A stretch of 64,000 nucleotides of DNA from JBDTNL01 sp039933785 (lineage in GTDB: Bacteria > Acidobacteriota > Thermoanaerobaculia > Multivoradales > JAGPDF01): positions 1-64,000 of the forward strand of contig JBDTNL010000009.1 of assembly GCA_039933785.1 (NCBI GenBank), read 5' to 3'. The notes below the pieces were generated by a model. That model worked only from the letters and a program-made list of their open reading frames with translations. It did not search any database and was not told where the DNA came from. The position numbers and the translations under genes are program-made. Of this stretch, positions 1 to 7,787 are shown piece after piece (position 1 is the first letter of the stretch; the number at the start of each line of letters is the position of its first letter).

Positions 1-59
1 CAAGGCGCATTGTCGCGCCTATCTCAGGTGTCCACAATTCCAGGGCAAGACCAGGGCGC

Positions 60-1505
60 CTAGGAGGCGCCGCGACCGGACAGCACGACGGGGATGGTCT
101 TGAGCAGGATCTCGAAGTCGAGCATCGGCGACCAGGAGTCGATGTACTCGAGGTCGAGCTCCATCCAGCGGTCGAAATCGATCTGATTGCGGCCACTGAT
201 CTGCCACAGACAGGTGAGCCCAGGCTTCATCGCCAGGCGGCGGCGCTGCCAGCGCTGATACTGCGCCACCTCTTCCGGAATCGGCGGCCGCGGGCCGACC
301 AGGCTCATGTCGCCGCGCAACACGTTCCAGAGCTGCGGCAGCTCGTCGAGGCTGAACTTGCGGAGGAAACGTCCGAGCCAGGTGACTCGGGGATCGCTGC
401 GCAGCTTGAACACCGGACCGTTCATCTCGTTCAGGTGTTCGAGGTCGCGCCGGCGCTCTTCGGCGTCGGCCACCATGGTGCGGAACTTGTAGAGCGTGAA
501 CGACCGGCCGTTCAAGCCGCAGCGCGTCTGCCGGAAGAGCACGCCGCCGCCGGAAGAAATCTTGACCATCAGCGCGATCAACGAGACCACCGGCAGCCCG
601 AGAACCAGGAGGACCGCCGACAGCACCACGTCGAGGCCGCGCTTGAGCATCAGCTGCAGCTGGCTGTATGGCGTCGTGGAGAAGGTCAGCAACGGAACAC
701 CGTCGAGGTCTTCGAGGTCGATTCGCGCCTGAGTGTGCGGGAAGAGATTGAGCGCGAAGCGAGTGCGGATGCCTTGTTCCTGAAGGGCGAGGAAGAGGTC
801 TTCCAGCCGGTCGAGATCGCGCCGCGAGACCGCGAAGACCACGTCGTCGACCACGTGATGCTCGAGAATTTCGAGCAGATCCTCGACCTTGCCGAGCAGT
901 GGGTAGGGCAAGGGATCCGGGCCTTCTACCGGCCCGTTGGAGACGAATCCGAGCACCTTGAATCCCCACCAGCGGTGGCTGTCGATGGTGTCCACCATAT
1001 CGAGCGCGGAGTCGTTGGTGCCCACGATCAGGACGGTGCGGAAGTTGTAGCCGCGGGTGCGGACGTAGCGCGAGGTGAGCCGTAACGCGAGCTTCTCGGC
1101 CAGCAGTAGGATGCCGGCCGCGAGCGGGAACAGCAGGACCCAGACGCGGCTGATCTTGTCGTTGCCGAGGAGTACGTCGTCGAGCCGCAGCGCGTAGATC
1201 GCGAGGGTGAAGATCACCGAGCCCGTGAGGCATACCCGTGTCACCTTCCAGGCTTCGTCGAGCAGGGGAATGGTGCGATGCGAACGATAGAGGCCGGACG
1301 TGGGCAACAGGATGCCCCAGATCAGGAGCCCCAGGGCGAGCAGCGGAATGTACGCTTCGAGGGGATAGAGCCGGCCGGGTAGGATCGCGAGCGCCGGCAA
1401 CATCTCACTGCGCAACCAGTAGGCGATGAAGAAGCCTGCCGCCACCAGCGACAGATCCAGACTGAACACCGTGATGGCGAGGATGCGGGCGCGTTCTTTC
1501 AGCAT
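60..1505 (-). CDS. Polyprenyl-phosphate sugar-1-phosphate transferase (exopolysaccharide initiating enzyme)
   Basis: This 481-residue inner-membrane enzyme should transfer a sugar-1-phosphate from a nucleotide sugar to undecaprenyl phosphate, the first step of surface polysaccharide assembly. The N-terminal third holds several hydrophobic segments (about residues 10-130). A Rossmann-like region follows at about 155-255, and a further TM segment lies near 290-315. The C-terminal bacterial sugar transferase domain carries the family patterns FRQTRCGLNG, LYKFRTM, FSLDELPQLWNVLRGDMS, VGPRP and the KPGLTCLWQISGR block. Length and order match the WbaP/WcaJ-type fold. It is the last gene of the minus-strand glycan unit, 75 bases after the GT4 gene. 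A 6-bp hairpin (GGCGCC arms at 55-60 and 66-71) surrounds the stop codon. Which sugar is transferred cannot be read from the sequence. Confidence 0.93.
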   Translation of the reverse strand: MLKERARILAITVFSLDLSLVAAGFFIAYWLRSEMLPALAILPGRLYPLEAYIPLLALGLLIWGILLPTSGLYRSHRTIPLLDEAWKVTRVCLTGSVIFTLAIYALRLDDVLLGNDKISRVWVLLFPLAAGILLLAEKLALRLTSRYVRTRGYNFRTVLIVGTNDSALDMVDTIDSHRWWGFKVLGFVSNGPVEGPDPLPYPLLGKVEDLLEILEHHVVDDVVFAVSRRDLDRLEDLFLALQEQGIRTRFALNLFPHTQARIDLEDLDGVPLLTFSTTPYSQLQLMLKRGLDVVLSAVLLVLGLPVVSLIALMVKISSGGGVLFRQTRCGLNGRSFTLYKFRTMVADAEERRRDLEHLNEMNGPVFKLRSDPRVTWLGRFLRKFSLDELPQLWNVLRGDMSLVGPRPPIPEEVAQYQRWQRRRLAMKPGLTCLWQISGRNQIDFDRWMELDLEYIDSWSPMLDFEILLKTIPVVLSGRGAS

Positions 1506-1580
1506 TCTCGGTGGTCAGTACGGGTCGTAATTCATTGACTCTGCTCTATTCTACGTCATTCCCTATGCGAATATCACATG

Positions 1581-2738
1581 TCAACCCCGTCTCGGTGCTG
1601 CAAGCCCCTGAAAAAGAGCGAGATACAGATCCGTCACTCGGTCCCACGAAAACCGCTCAAGCGCTCGGCGGGCGGTCTCCTGCCGCCGGATGTCGAGCTC
1701 ACTGGGCGCGAACGACCGCCACCGCAGCAGGTCGGCGAGCCGAGTGCTGAGCGTGTCGGGCGATTGAGCGTCGAAATAGAACGCGGTGTCGCCCGCGACC
1801 TCGCGATTCTCCGGCGTCTCGTGCAGCACCACGCAATTGCCGTAGCCCATGGCCTCGACGAGCGCCGGATGCGTGCCACCGACCTCGGTAGCGTGCACAT
1901 AGGCGAGCGCGTGCGAAAGCAGTTCGCGGTAGCCCTCGCCGTAGATCGCCCCGGGGAAGTGGATGCGCGAATCGGCGCCGTCCTTGAACGACCGGATGAA
2001 AGCGCCGGCGTAGGGAGCGCTCCCGACCATGACCAGAGGCAAGTCGCCGCCCACGGCGCGATACGCCTCGGCCACCCGGTGTGGATTGTTCTCGAGCTCG
2101 AAGCGGCTGACGTACAAGAAGTAACCGCGTGAGGTGAGACCCAGTCTGCGCAGAGTTGCGCCCGCCGGCACCGGCCGCGGCTCGACGCCGTAGGGAATCA
2201 CCGTCGACGGAGTCTTGAACCTCCGCAGATAGTGCTCGCGGATGACTTCGGCATCGGTGACCAGCGCGTCGGGCAGCACGCAGGCCAGACGCTCCGAGAG
2301 CGCATAGACGGCGCGGCCGAACGCTCCCCACTTGGCGCGCCGCTTTTCGATTCCGTCGACGTTGAGTGCCACCGGCACGCCCGCCGAGCGCAGGAGCGGA
2401 AGAAAGGCCGCATTTGCCGAATTCACCATCAACGCAGCGTCGAAACCGCGGCCGCGGGCATCGAGACAGGAAAGCAACGTATGAGCCGGAGTATCGAGAT
2501 GCTTGCTCCTCACGGTCGGCAGCACGATCAGGTGCGCGCCCGCATGGCTCGGCAGGGCGCGCGAGGTGTAGTGCGCCCGGCAGTAGACCGTGACGTCGAC
2601 GCCGCGCTTCACCAGACGGGCCGCCAATTCCTCCATCAAGGTTTCGTAGCCGCCGTAGCGAGCGGGGATACCGCGGCTGCCGAGCAGAGCCACTCGCAGA
2701 GGCGGACGCAGCGAGCCGTGCGGTCCGGAAGAGGTCAC
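1581..2738 (-). CDS. Glycosyltransferase family 4 (DUF1972-type N-terminus)
   Basis: About 385 residues if translation starts at the GTG at 2738. That start overlaps the TGA of the upstream glycosyltransferase as GTGA, which signals translational coupling. A longer open frame reaches 3062, but it lies inside the neighbouring gene and reads as arginine-rich noise, so I reject it. The protein begins with a RVALLGSRGIPARYGGYET segment, the hallmark of DUF1972-type rhamnosyl/GT4 transferases. It continues with a GT4 C-terminal half (YFLYVSRFELENNP, HATEVGGTHPALVEAMGYG) that binds the nucleotide sugar. It should extend a lipid-linked glycan at the cytoplasmic face of the membrane. Acceptor and donor are unknown. 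Confidence 0.9.
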   Translation of the reverse strand: MTSSGPHGSLRPPLRVALLGSRGIPARYGGYETLMEELAARLVKRGVDVTVYCRAHYTSRALPSHAGAHLIVLPTVRSKHLDTPAHTLLSCLDARGRGFDAALMVNSANAAFLPLLRSAGVPVALNVDGIEKRRAKWGAFGRAVYALSERLACVLPDALVTDAEVIREHYLRRFKTPSTVIPYGVEPRPVPAGATLRRLGLTSRGYFLYVSRFELENNPHRVAEAYRAVGGDLPLVMVGSAPYAGAFIRSFKDGADSRIHFPGAIYGEGYRELLSHALAYVHATEVGGTHPALVEAMGYGNCVVLHETPENREVAGDTAFYFDAQSPDTLSTRLADLLRWRSFAPSELDIRRQETARRALERFSWDRVTDLYLALFQGLAAPRRG

Positions 2739-3727
2739 AGCGGTGCTCCGCTGCGAAAGAACCAGGGGTCGAGCTCCCGCGCTGCGATCGTTCGACGAGC
2801 CTGGATCGCGGCGCGCCGCGCCCGGATTCGACGACGGTTCGTCCACAACCAGCGATAGGCAGGCAACGAGCTTCGTTCGCGGAAGATCACCGCACCGAGG
2901 GCCAGCGAGTCGCGCCAGAGTGTCGGCAGGAAGGTGAGCGCGAAGTTTCGCGGCGTCTGATGGTAGGCGCGCAGCAGATAGCGGTTCTTGAGCGAATGCA
3001 TGTTCGCCCACGCCGGCATGGTGGACCGGCGCTCGGGCACGTTGAAGCGCCGGTGCTCGCAACGCGCCAGCGGTTCGTAGATCACCTCCCAGCCGCGCTC
3101 GCGGAGGCGAAAGCAGAGCTCGGCATCCTCGCGGAACGTGAAGAACTCGGGATCGAACACGTCACCGTCGACCGCGGTGTCGAGAAGGGCCTCGCGGCGA
3201 AGCAGCGTGGCAGCGCCGGTGCCGCCGAAGACCCGCTCGGCGCGTGCGAACTGCCCGCCTTCGAGCTTCCCCGAGGCGCGATCCAGATGCCGCCACGTCG
3301 GCACCAAGCGCATGCCGCACGCGTCGAGGAGCCGGGTGCCGTCGGAACGCAACGGACGGAGCAGGCGGCCGGTCGCCGCGCCCACGCGCCATCCCGGCTC
3401 GTCCATGCGCGCCATCAGGTGAGTGAGGAACGCGGGCTCGGGCCGGGCATCGGCGTTCAGGCTCAGTACGAAGGGCGCGTCGGAAGCGGCGATCGCCGCA
3501 TTCATGCCGCCAGCGAATCCGCGGTTTTCGCCGAGCGCGAGAACGTGAACAGAGAGCGGCCCGCCCGAGAACTCGCGCGCCACCTCGACCGAAGCGTCGG
3601 TGCTGGCGCAATCGGCGATGATCACGTCGATCGGCCGATGCGTCAGGCTGAGCAGCGCCGCGAAGTAGTCCGGAAGATCGGCGACCGCGTTGTGCGTCAC
3701 CGTGCAGATGGAAACCCGCGGCAGCAT
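2735..3727 (-). CDS. Glycosyltransferase family 2
   Basis: A 330-residue GT-A-fold glycosyltransferase. The N-terminus reads VSICTVTHNAVADLPDY. The nucleotide-binding part has IIADCASTDAS and ENRGFAGGMNAA, and the metal-binding DxD-like motif is LNADARPE. The later FREDAELCFRLRERGW segment holds the catalytic ED pair typical of the rhamnosyltransferase-like GT2 group. The C-terminal 60 residues are arginine-rich and basic, plausibly a membrane-association surface. The stop codon overlaps the GTG start of the next glycosyltransferase by four bases, and the upstream GT2 ends 15 bases before this start. It is therefore one step of the same lipid-linked glycan pathway. The sugar specificity is not predictable. 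Confidence 0.92.
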   Translation of the reverse strand: MLPRVSICTVTHNAVADLPDYFAALLSLTHRPIDVIIADCASTDASVEVAREFSGGPLSVHVLALGENRGFAGGMNAAIAASDAPFVLSLNADARPEPAFLTHLMARMDEPGWRVGAATGRLLRPLRSDGTRLLDACGMRLVPTWRHLDRASGKLEGGQFARAERVFGGTGAATLLRREALLDTAVDGDVFDPEFFTFREDAELCFRLRERGWEVIYEPLARCEHRRFNVPERRSTMPAWANMHSLKNRYLLRAYHQTPRNFALTFLPTLWRDSLALGAVIFRERSSLPAYRWLWTNRRRIRARRAAIQARRTIAARELDPWFFRSGAPL

Positions 3728-3742
3728 CGAGCGGCGATTCTC

Positions 3743-4657
3743 TCACCCGGGCCAGCGCCACCCAGTCACCGCCCCCATCGCCACCCGCAGCAGTGCCCCC
3801 GCCGCCTCCCGCCGCGAGCGCGCCCGCCGCGGCTTGCGCAGCGGCAACGCAAGCAACCGCAGGATCGCGCCGATGGGGAGCAGAACCCGCAAGCTCGCCG
3901 CGGCGGCGGTGCCGTGATGCTTGCGCACGTAGCGCGCCAGATTCCGATCGTAGATCCAGAGGAATCGTCCGTACCCCAGGCTCGGCACCGAGGACCCGAG
4001 CCCATGACGAAACACGGCATCGGGCCAGTAGCGCAGGACCGCTCCGCGCTGACGCAGCCGCACCGCCAAATCCACGTCCTCGAACCAGGCCGGGTAGAAC
4101 TCTGCGTCGAAGCCGCCGATCGCCTCGAGCGCCGAGCGCCGGAGCGCCAAGGCACACGCGGCGGGCTGCTCGACCGCGGTGCCCGCGGCCGGCTCGAGCG
4201 CAGGGCCGGAGCGTCCGGCGAGAAAGAGCGCCTGCAGCAACAAGGCGGGCAATGTCGGGATGCGACCGAGCTGCCAGGTGTACTGAAGCGCGCCGTCGGC
4301 GCCACGCAGCCGCGGCGCCAGGCCCGCGGTTGCCGGCGACGCGGCAAACTCGTCGATGAGCGCCTCGAGGGCGCCCGCCTCCGGGCGCGCGTCGGGGTTG
4401 AGGATCAGCACCAAACTTCCCCGGGTCGCCGCGAGGCCGGCATTCACTCCGCCGCCGAAACCCAGGTTCCGTCCCGGCTCGAGGACTCGCGCCCCGGGCG
4501 GCATCGCGGGCAGGTCCTTGGTCGCGCCGTTGTCGACGACGACGAGCTCGAATCGCGGATCCGCCGGCCAGGAGGCGAGGAGCTCGGCGAGCTCGGCCTC
4601 GTTCTGCCAATGCACGCAGATCGCGGAGAGGGCGGGAGGGGCGGGAGAGTCAGCCAT
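3743..4657 (-). CDS. Glycosyltransferase family 2, rhamnosyltransferase-like
   Basis: A 304-residue cytoplasmic GT2. It has an N-terminal ICVHWQNEAELAELL strand-helix, VVVDNGATK, the RNLGFGGGVNAGL loop, the LNPDARPEAG metal site, and a WFEDVDLAVRLRQRG catalytic segment. A hydrophobic stretch near the C-terminus (VLLPIGAILRLLALPL) could anchor it to the membrane. Its ATG lies inside the last codons of the preceding GT2 gene (8-base overlap), so the two are almost certainly co-translated. It is homologous in layout to the GT2 genes on both sides, suggesting expansion of a transferase family within the unit to build an oligosaccharide repeat. Acceptor and donor are unknown. Confidence 0.92.
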   Translation of the reverse strand: MADSPAPPALSAICVHWQNEAELAELLASWPADPRFELVVVDNGATKDLPAMPPGARVLEPGRNLGFGGGVNAGLAATRGSLVLILNPDARPEAGALEALIDEFAASPATAGLAPRLRGADGALQYTWQLGRIPTLPALLLQALFLAGRSGPALEPAAGTAVEQPAACALALRRSALEAIGGFDAEFYPAWFEDVDLAVRLRQRGAVLRYWPDAVFRHGLGSSVPSLGYGRFLWIYDRNLARYVRKHHGTAAAASLRVLLPIGAILRLLALPLRKPRRARSRREAAGALLRVAMGAVTGWRWPG

Positions 4658-5588
4658 CGCGCAGGCGTTCGAGCTCCGCCAAAGTCACCAGCGGGGGACC
4701 GTCCCGACGCCACTCGGGCAAATACCGCCAGGCCCTTTGCGCGCCGCCGAGAATCCCCGCCAGCCGGCGCGGCGAGCGCCAGGACTTGATCGCATCCCGC
4801 AGATCGGTCCGCCACGCCAGGCTCCGCGCCGGCGACGATTCAGCGCCCAGCAGTGCCGCGAGCACCAAGTGTCGATTGCCGTAGATCCACGCTACGTGGC
4901 GCGCCGCCGTTCTCGACGCGGTAGTCGAGCCTGCGTGCGCGGCACGCGCGCCCGGCGCGAGGAGGGCGGTGAAGCCCGCCGCGCGGAGTCGTCCGGCGAG
5001 ATCGACATCCTCGTAGAACGAATCCAGGCGCTCGTCGAAGATGCCATGAGCGCCGCGCACGGCGTCGAGCGCGCTCCGCCGATAGAGCGCCGCAGTGGCC
5101 GAGACACCGTAGATCTCCCGCTCGGGCGCGCTCTCGGGAGGCGCCGCCTCGCCGTGTCCGATCTGCACTGCTTCCCAGCGGTAGTTCCATGCCAGGCCGC
5201 AACCATCGACGAGGAGCGGCGCGGTCATCTGCAGGTTGACCCCCTGCGCGCCGGCCGCCCGCGGCTTGCGCTCGAGCGCCGCGCGCAAGATCGCCAGCCA
5301 CCTGGGATCGACGATCGCGTCGTCGTTGACCGTGGCCACGTACTCGCTCTCTGCGGCGTCGATGCCCAGGTTGGTGGCGGCGCTGAACCCGAGGCGGTCC
5401 TCCGTGTGAAGCTCGTGCTCGGCGAGGCCGCGACGCACGAGATCGTTCGCGACGCGCTGCGCCACGACAACGCGCACGACGCCGGCGCGGGGTCCGCCGA
5501 GCGCCTGCAGGCAGCGCTCGAGGTAGGGACTTCTCCCGAGCGTGGGCACGACGGCGACGACGCTCATTGCGGGCTCATCGGCGCTCAT
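4650..5588 (-). CDS. Glycosyltransferase family 2
   Basis: A 312-residue GT2 enzyme starting at the ATG at 5588, which overlaps the TGA of the upstream membrane protein as ATGA. The same frame stays open to 7247, but only the part after MSADEPAMS is protein-like, and the remainder lies inside the neighbouring gene. Motifs are VVAVVPTLGRSPYLERCL, RLGFSAATNLGIDAA, the metal-binding VNDDAIVDPRW, and SFYEDVDLAGRLRAAGF. The second residue group after the start (MS again at residue 8) offers an alternative start seven codons later. It is the third consecutive GT2 gene, consistent with sequential sugar addition. Confidence 0.88.
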   Translation of the reverse strand: MSADEPAMSVVAVVPTLGRSPYLERCLQALGGPRAGVVRVVVAQRVANDLVRRGLAEHELHTEDRLGFSAATNLGIDAAESEYVATVNDDAIVDPRWLAILRAALERKPRAAGAQGVNLQMTAPLLVDGCGLAWNYRWEAVQIGHGEAAPPESAPEREIYGVSATAALYRRSALDAVRGAHGIFDERLDSFYEDVDLAGRLRAAGFTALLAPGARAAHAGSTTASRTAARHVAWIYGNRHLVLAALLGAESSPARSLAWRTDLRDAIKSWRSPRRLAGILGGAQRAWRYLPEWRRDGPPLVTLAELERLRDG

Positions 5589-7777
5589 CGCCAGTGCAGG
5601 CGGGCGCGATCGAGCAGCAAGCCGCCGAGCGGCTGCTCGGCGGCCGCGCCCACGGCAAGGAACTCGAGGTCGTGTCCGGCTTCGAAAGCGAACGGTCCGA
5701 GCGCGGCGGTCTCCCAGGTTCCGGCGCGCGGCGGTGTCCAAGTGGCGAGCAAGCGGCCGTTCTGACGCGCCTCGAGCGCAATCGACGAGGGCTGATTGCG
5801 CACCCACTCCAAGTCGACGTCGACCTCGAGCCGAGTGCCACCGGGGACCACCGGAACGCGCAGCGACTCTCCGCCGCGGAGCATCCAGCCGCCCCGGAAA
5901 AGCGTGCGATCGACGCGCCAGCGCTCGGGCTCGAGATGCCCGCCAGACTTGATGACCCAGGGGTCCTCGAACTCGATCGAACGCGACGCGAAATGTTGAG
6001 CGATGGCGGGTAACGCGCAAACGAGCGCCAGCAGTCCCGCGATGCCGAGCGTCGCGCCGCCGCGGGCGAATCTCGCGCGACGGTGCCGCCCCAGGCTCCA
6101 GAACCATGGAACGAGCGGCAGCGTGAGGAGCGGCCAGAGCCACATCGCAAGACGTGGCCGCACGCCGCTCGGAAAGATTCGCGCCACGTCGGCGTGAAAG
6201 TGCGCGCTCATCGCGTCGAGCAGGTAGGTGCGACCATCGGCGAAGTTGTACGTCCAGCCCGGCACCACCAGCCAGAGCAGCGTCAGCACCAGGGTGAGCG
6301 CGCCGAGAGCGCCGAGCAAGGCGCGCGCTCCGAAATGCCGTCGCGCCGCGAGGAGGGGTACGAGGCTCAGGCCAAGGAAGGGCAGCAGGACGAGGCCGTA
6401 GCGAAATGGCGGCGACCACCCGCCGTACCATTCCGAGCGCGGCGCCACCAGTATCAGATAGGGCAGCGTGGTGATCGCGAGCGCCAGCACCAGCGGATGG
6501 CGTTCGCGCGCGAGCAGCACGAGCGCGGGCAGCACGAGGAGCCAGATGGGCGCGCAGGCGAAGAGCCCGAACCCGGCGTCCCAGAAGAGCCCGAGGAAGC
6601 CCAACAAGTGCCGCGCCGGGTTCTGGTGGTAGAACTCGACCTCGTCCCAGGTGTGGATCTTGAGCGGGTTCCCGAAGTGGGTCGCGTTGTAGAGCATCAT
6701 GCCGCCGGCGACCAACACCAACACCCCCGTGAGCACGAGAACGGGCCGTCGCGGCCGGCCGGCGAAGAGCCAGGCGAGGACGAGCAGCGGGGCGGCCAGG
6801 ATGACGAAGCGAATTTTCAACAGTGGGAGAAGGATGACCGGCAGCCCAACGCCGAGCCAACGCTTGGTGCTCCATCCCGTCGAACCCGGCTCCTGCGGCG
6901 CGAGGACGCGATCGAGCGCGAACAGGCCGAGCAGCGTCGCCGGCACCTCGACCCAGATCTGGTAGGAGTACAGAAGGAGCGGCGGCGAGAACGCAACCAG
7001 CGCGTACGCGAACAGCGCCTCGCCCGGGAGATTCGCGTACCAGCGTCGCGCCAACCTGAGCAGCAGCCACGCCACCGCGGCGGTGAGCAAAGCCATGGCG
7101 AGCTGGGCGCCAGTCTTTCCCGCCACCCGATAGAACGGCACTAGGAACATCGGCAGCAGCTCGTTGTGCCGCGAGTAAATTTCTCCGCTCGGCCCGTGCG
7201 GATCGCCGGGCTGGGGCTCCAAGGCGCGCGGGCTGAAGGCTTTCCATGACCCGTCGCGATAGTTGTTGGTGAGCTCGGCGTCGCCGTCGTAGGCCAGGCT
7301 GTGTGTGATCAGCAGGTAGTACGGCTCGTCTCCGTCCGGCGGGTGTTGCCCAGCCGAGTACGGCAGGATCGCGAGATAGGCGAGAAACGGCAGCGCCAGA
7401 AAAATCGGTGAAGGACGCGCCGGCAGCGTGCTGCCGAGCAGTGGACGGAGCGCCAGTGTCTGGCGCGCCAATCGGTGAAGCAGTAGCAGCGCGAACGCGC
7501 CGGCGAGCACCTCCGGCGCGAGAACTTCGAGGCCAGGCCGGGCGAGCGTCAACAGGGCGAGTCCGAGGAGCGCCGCGGTCTCGGCGACCCTGAGTCGGCG
7601 CGGGATCGCGCGGGCGCCGAGACTCAATCCCCAGCTATGCAGAGCGGAGAACGAGGCCGCCAGGAATGGCAGCATGACGAGGGTGTCGCGCAGCGGGTCC
7701 GCCGGCGGCAGCGGCAGGTGCAGCGAGCAAAACCAGCTCGCCAGGGCGCCCGCCAGCAAAAGAGCGATCGCGGTCAC
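5585..7777 (-). CDS. Polytopic membrane protein, probable GT-C family glycosyltransferase
   Basis: About 730 residues from the GTG at 7777, the first start codon at which the frame becomes hydrophobic. The open frame extends upstream to 8221, but that part is low-complexity shadow sequence within the next gene. The protein has roughly a dozen hydrophobic segments. Just after the first few comes a PDGDEPYYLLITHSL stretch, resembling the acidic catalytic loop of GT39/ArnT-like lipid-linked sugar transferases. The final 200 residues are a soluble, probably periplasmic, beta-rich domain. It starts 10 bases after the preceding stop and ends in an ATGA overlap with the GT2 gene. The role in adding a sugar from a polyprenyl carrier on the periplasmic face is inferred. 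Confidence 0.78.
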   Translation of the reverse strand: MTAIALLLAGALASWFCSLHLPLPPADPLRDTLVMLPFLAASFSALHSWGLSLGARAIPRRLRVAETAALLGLALLTLARPGLEVLAPEVLAGAFALLLLHRLARQTLALRPLLGSTLPARPSPIFLALPFLAYLAILPYSAGQHPPDGDEPYYLLITHSLAYDGDAELTNNYRDGSWKAFSPRALEPQPGDPHGPSGEIYSRHNELLPMFLVPFYRVAGKTGAQLAMALLTAAVAWLLLRLARRWYANLPGEALFAYALVAFSPPLLLYSYQIWVEVPATLLGLFALDRVLAPQEPGSTGWSTKRWLGVGLPVILLPLLKIRFVILAAPLLVLAWLFAGRPRRPVLVLTGVLVLVAGGMMLYNATHFGNPLKIHTWDEVEFYHQNPARHLLGFLGLFWDAGFGLFACAPIWLLVLPALVLLARERHPLVLALAITTLPYLILVAPRSEWYGGWSPPFRYGLVLLPFLGLSLVPLLAARRHFGARALLGALGALTLVLTLLWLVVPGWTYNFADGRTYLLDAMSAHFHADVARIFPSGVRPRLAMWLWPLLTLPLVPWFWSLGRHRRARFARGGATLGIAGLLALVCALPAIAQHFASRSIEFEDPWVIKSGGHLEPERWRVDRTLFRGGWMLRGGESLRVPVVPGGTRLEVDVDLEWVRNQPSSIALEARQNGRLLATWTPPRAGTWETAALGPFAFEAGHDLEFLAVGAAAEQPLGGLLLDRARLHWR

Positions 7778-7787
7778 GAAAGAGCGC

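Noticed and set aside
3..20. AGGCGC/GCGCCT hairpin at the left edge
   Set aside because: A 6-bp stem with no T run in GC-rich DNA, near the window edge with no gene context; chance is likely.
1548..1584. TTGACA on the minus strand (1584-1579) with TAGAAT (1553-1548) as promoter for the sugar transferase
   Set aside because: The spacing is 25 bases, too long for a sigma-70 promoter, and the -35 overlaps the GT4 stop codon. A promoter is possible but this pair is unsuited.
2960..4789. Long plus-strand open frame across the glycosyltransferase genes
   Set aside because: Its translation is arginine/alanine-rich without hydrophobic cores, and it lies opposite clearly conserved GT2 genes. High GC content makes such open frames common.
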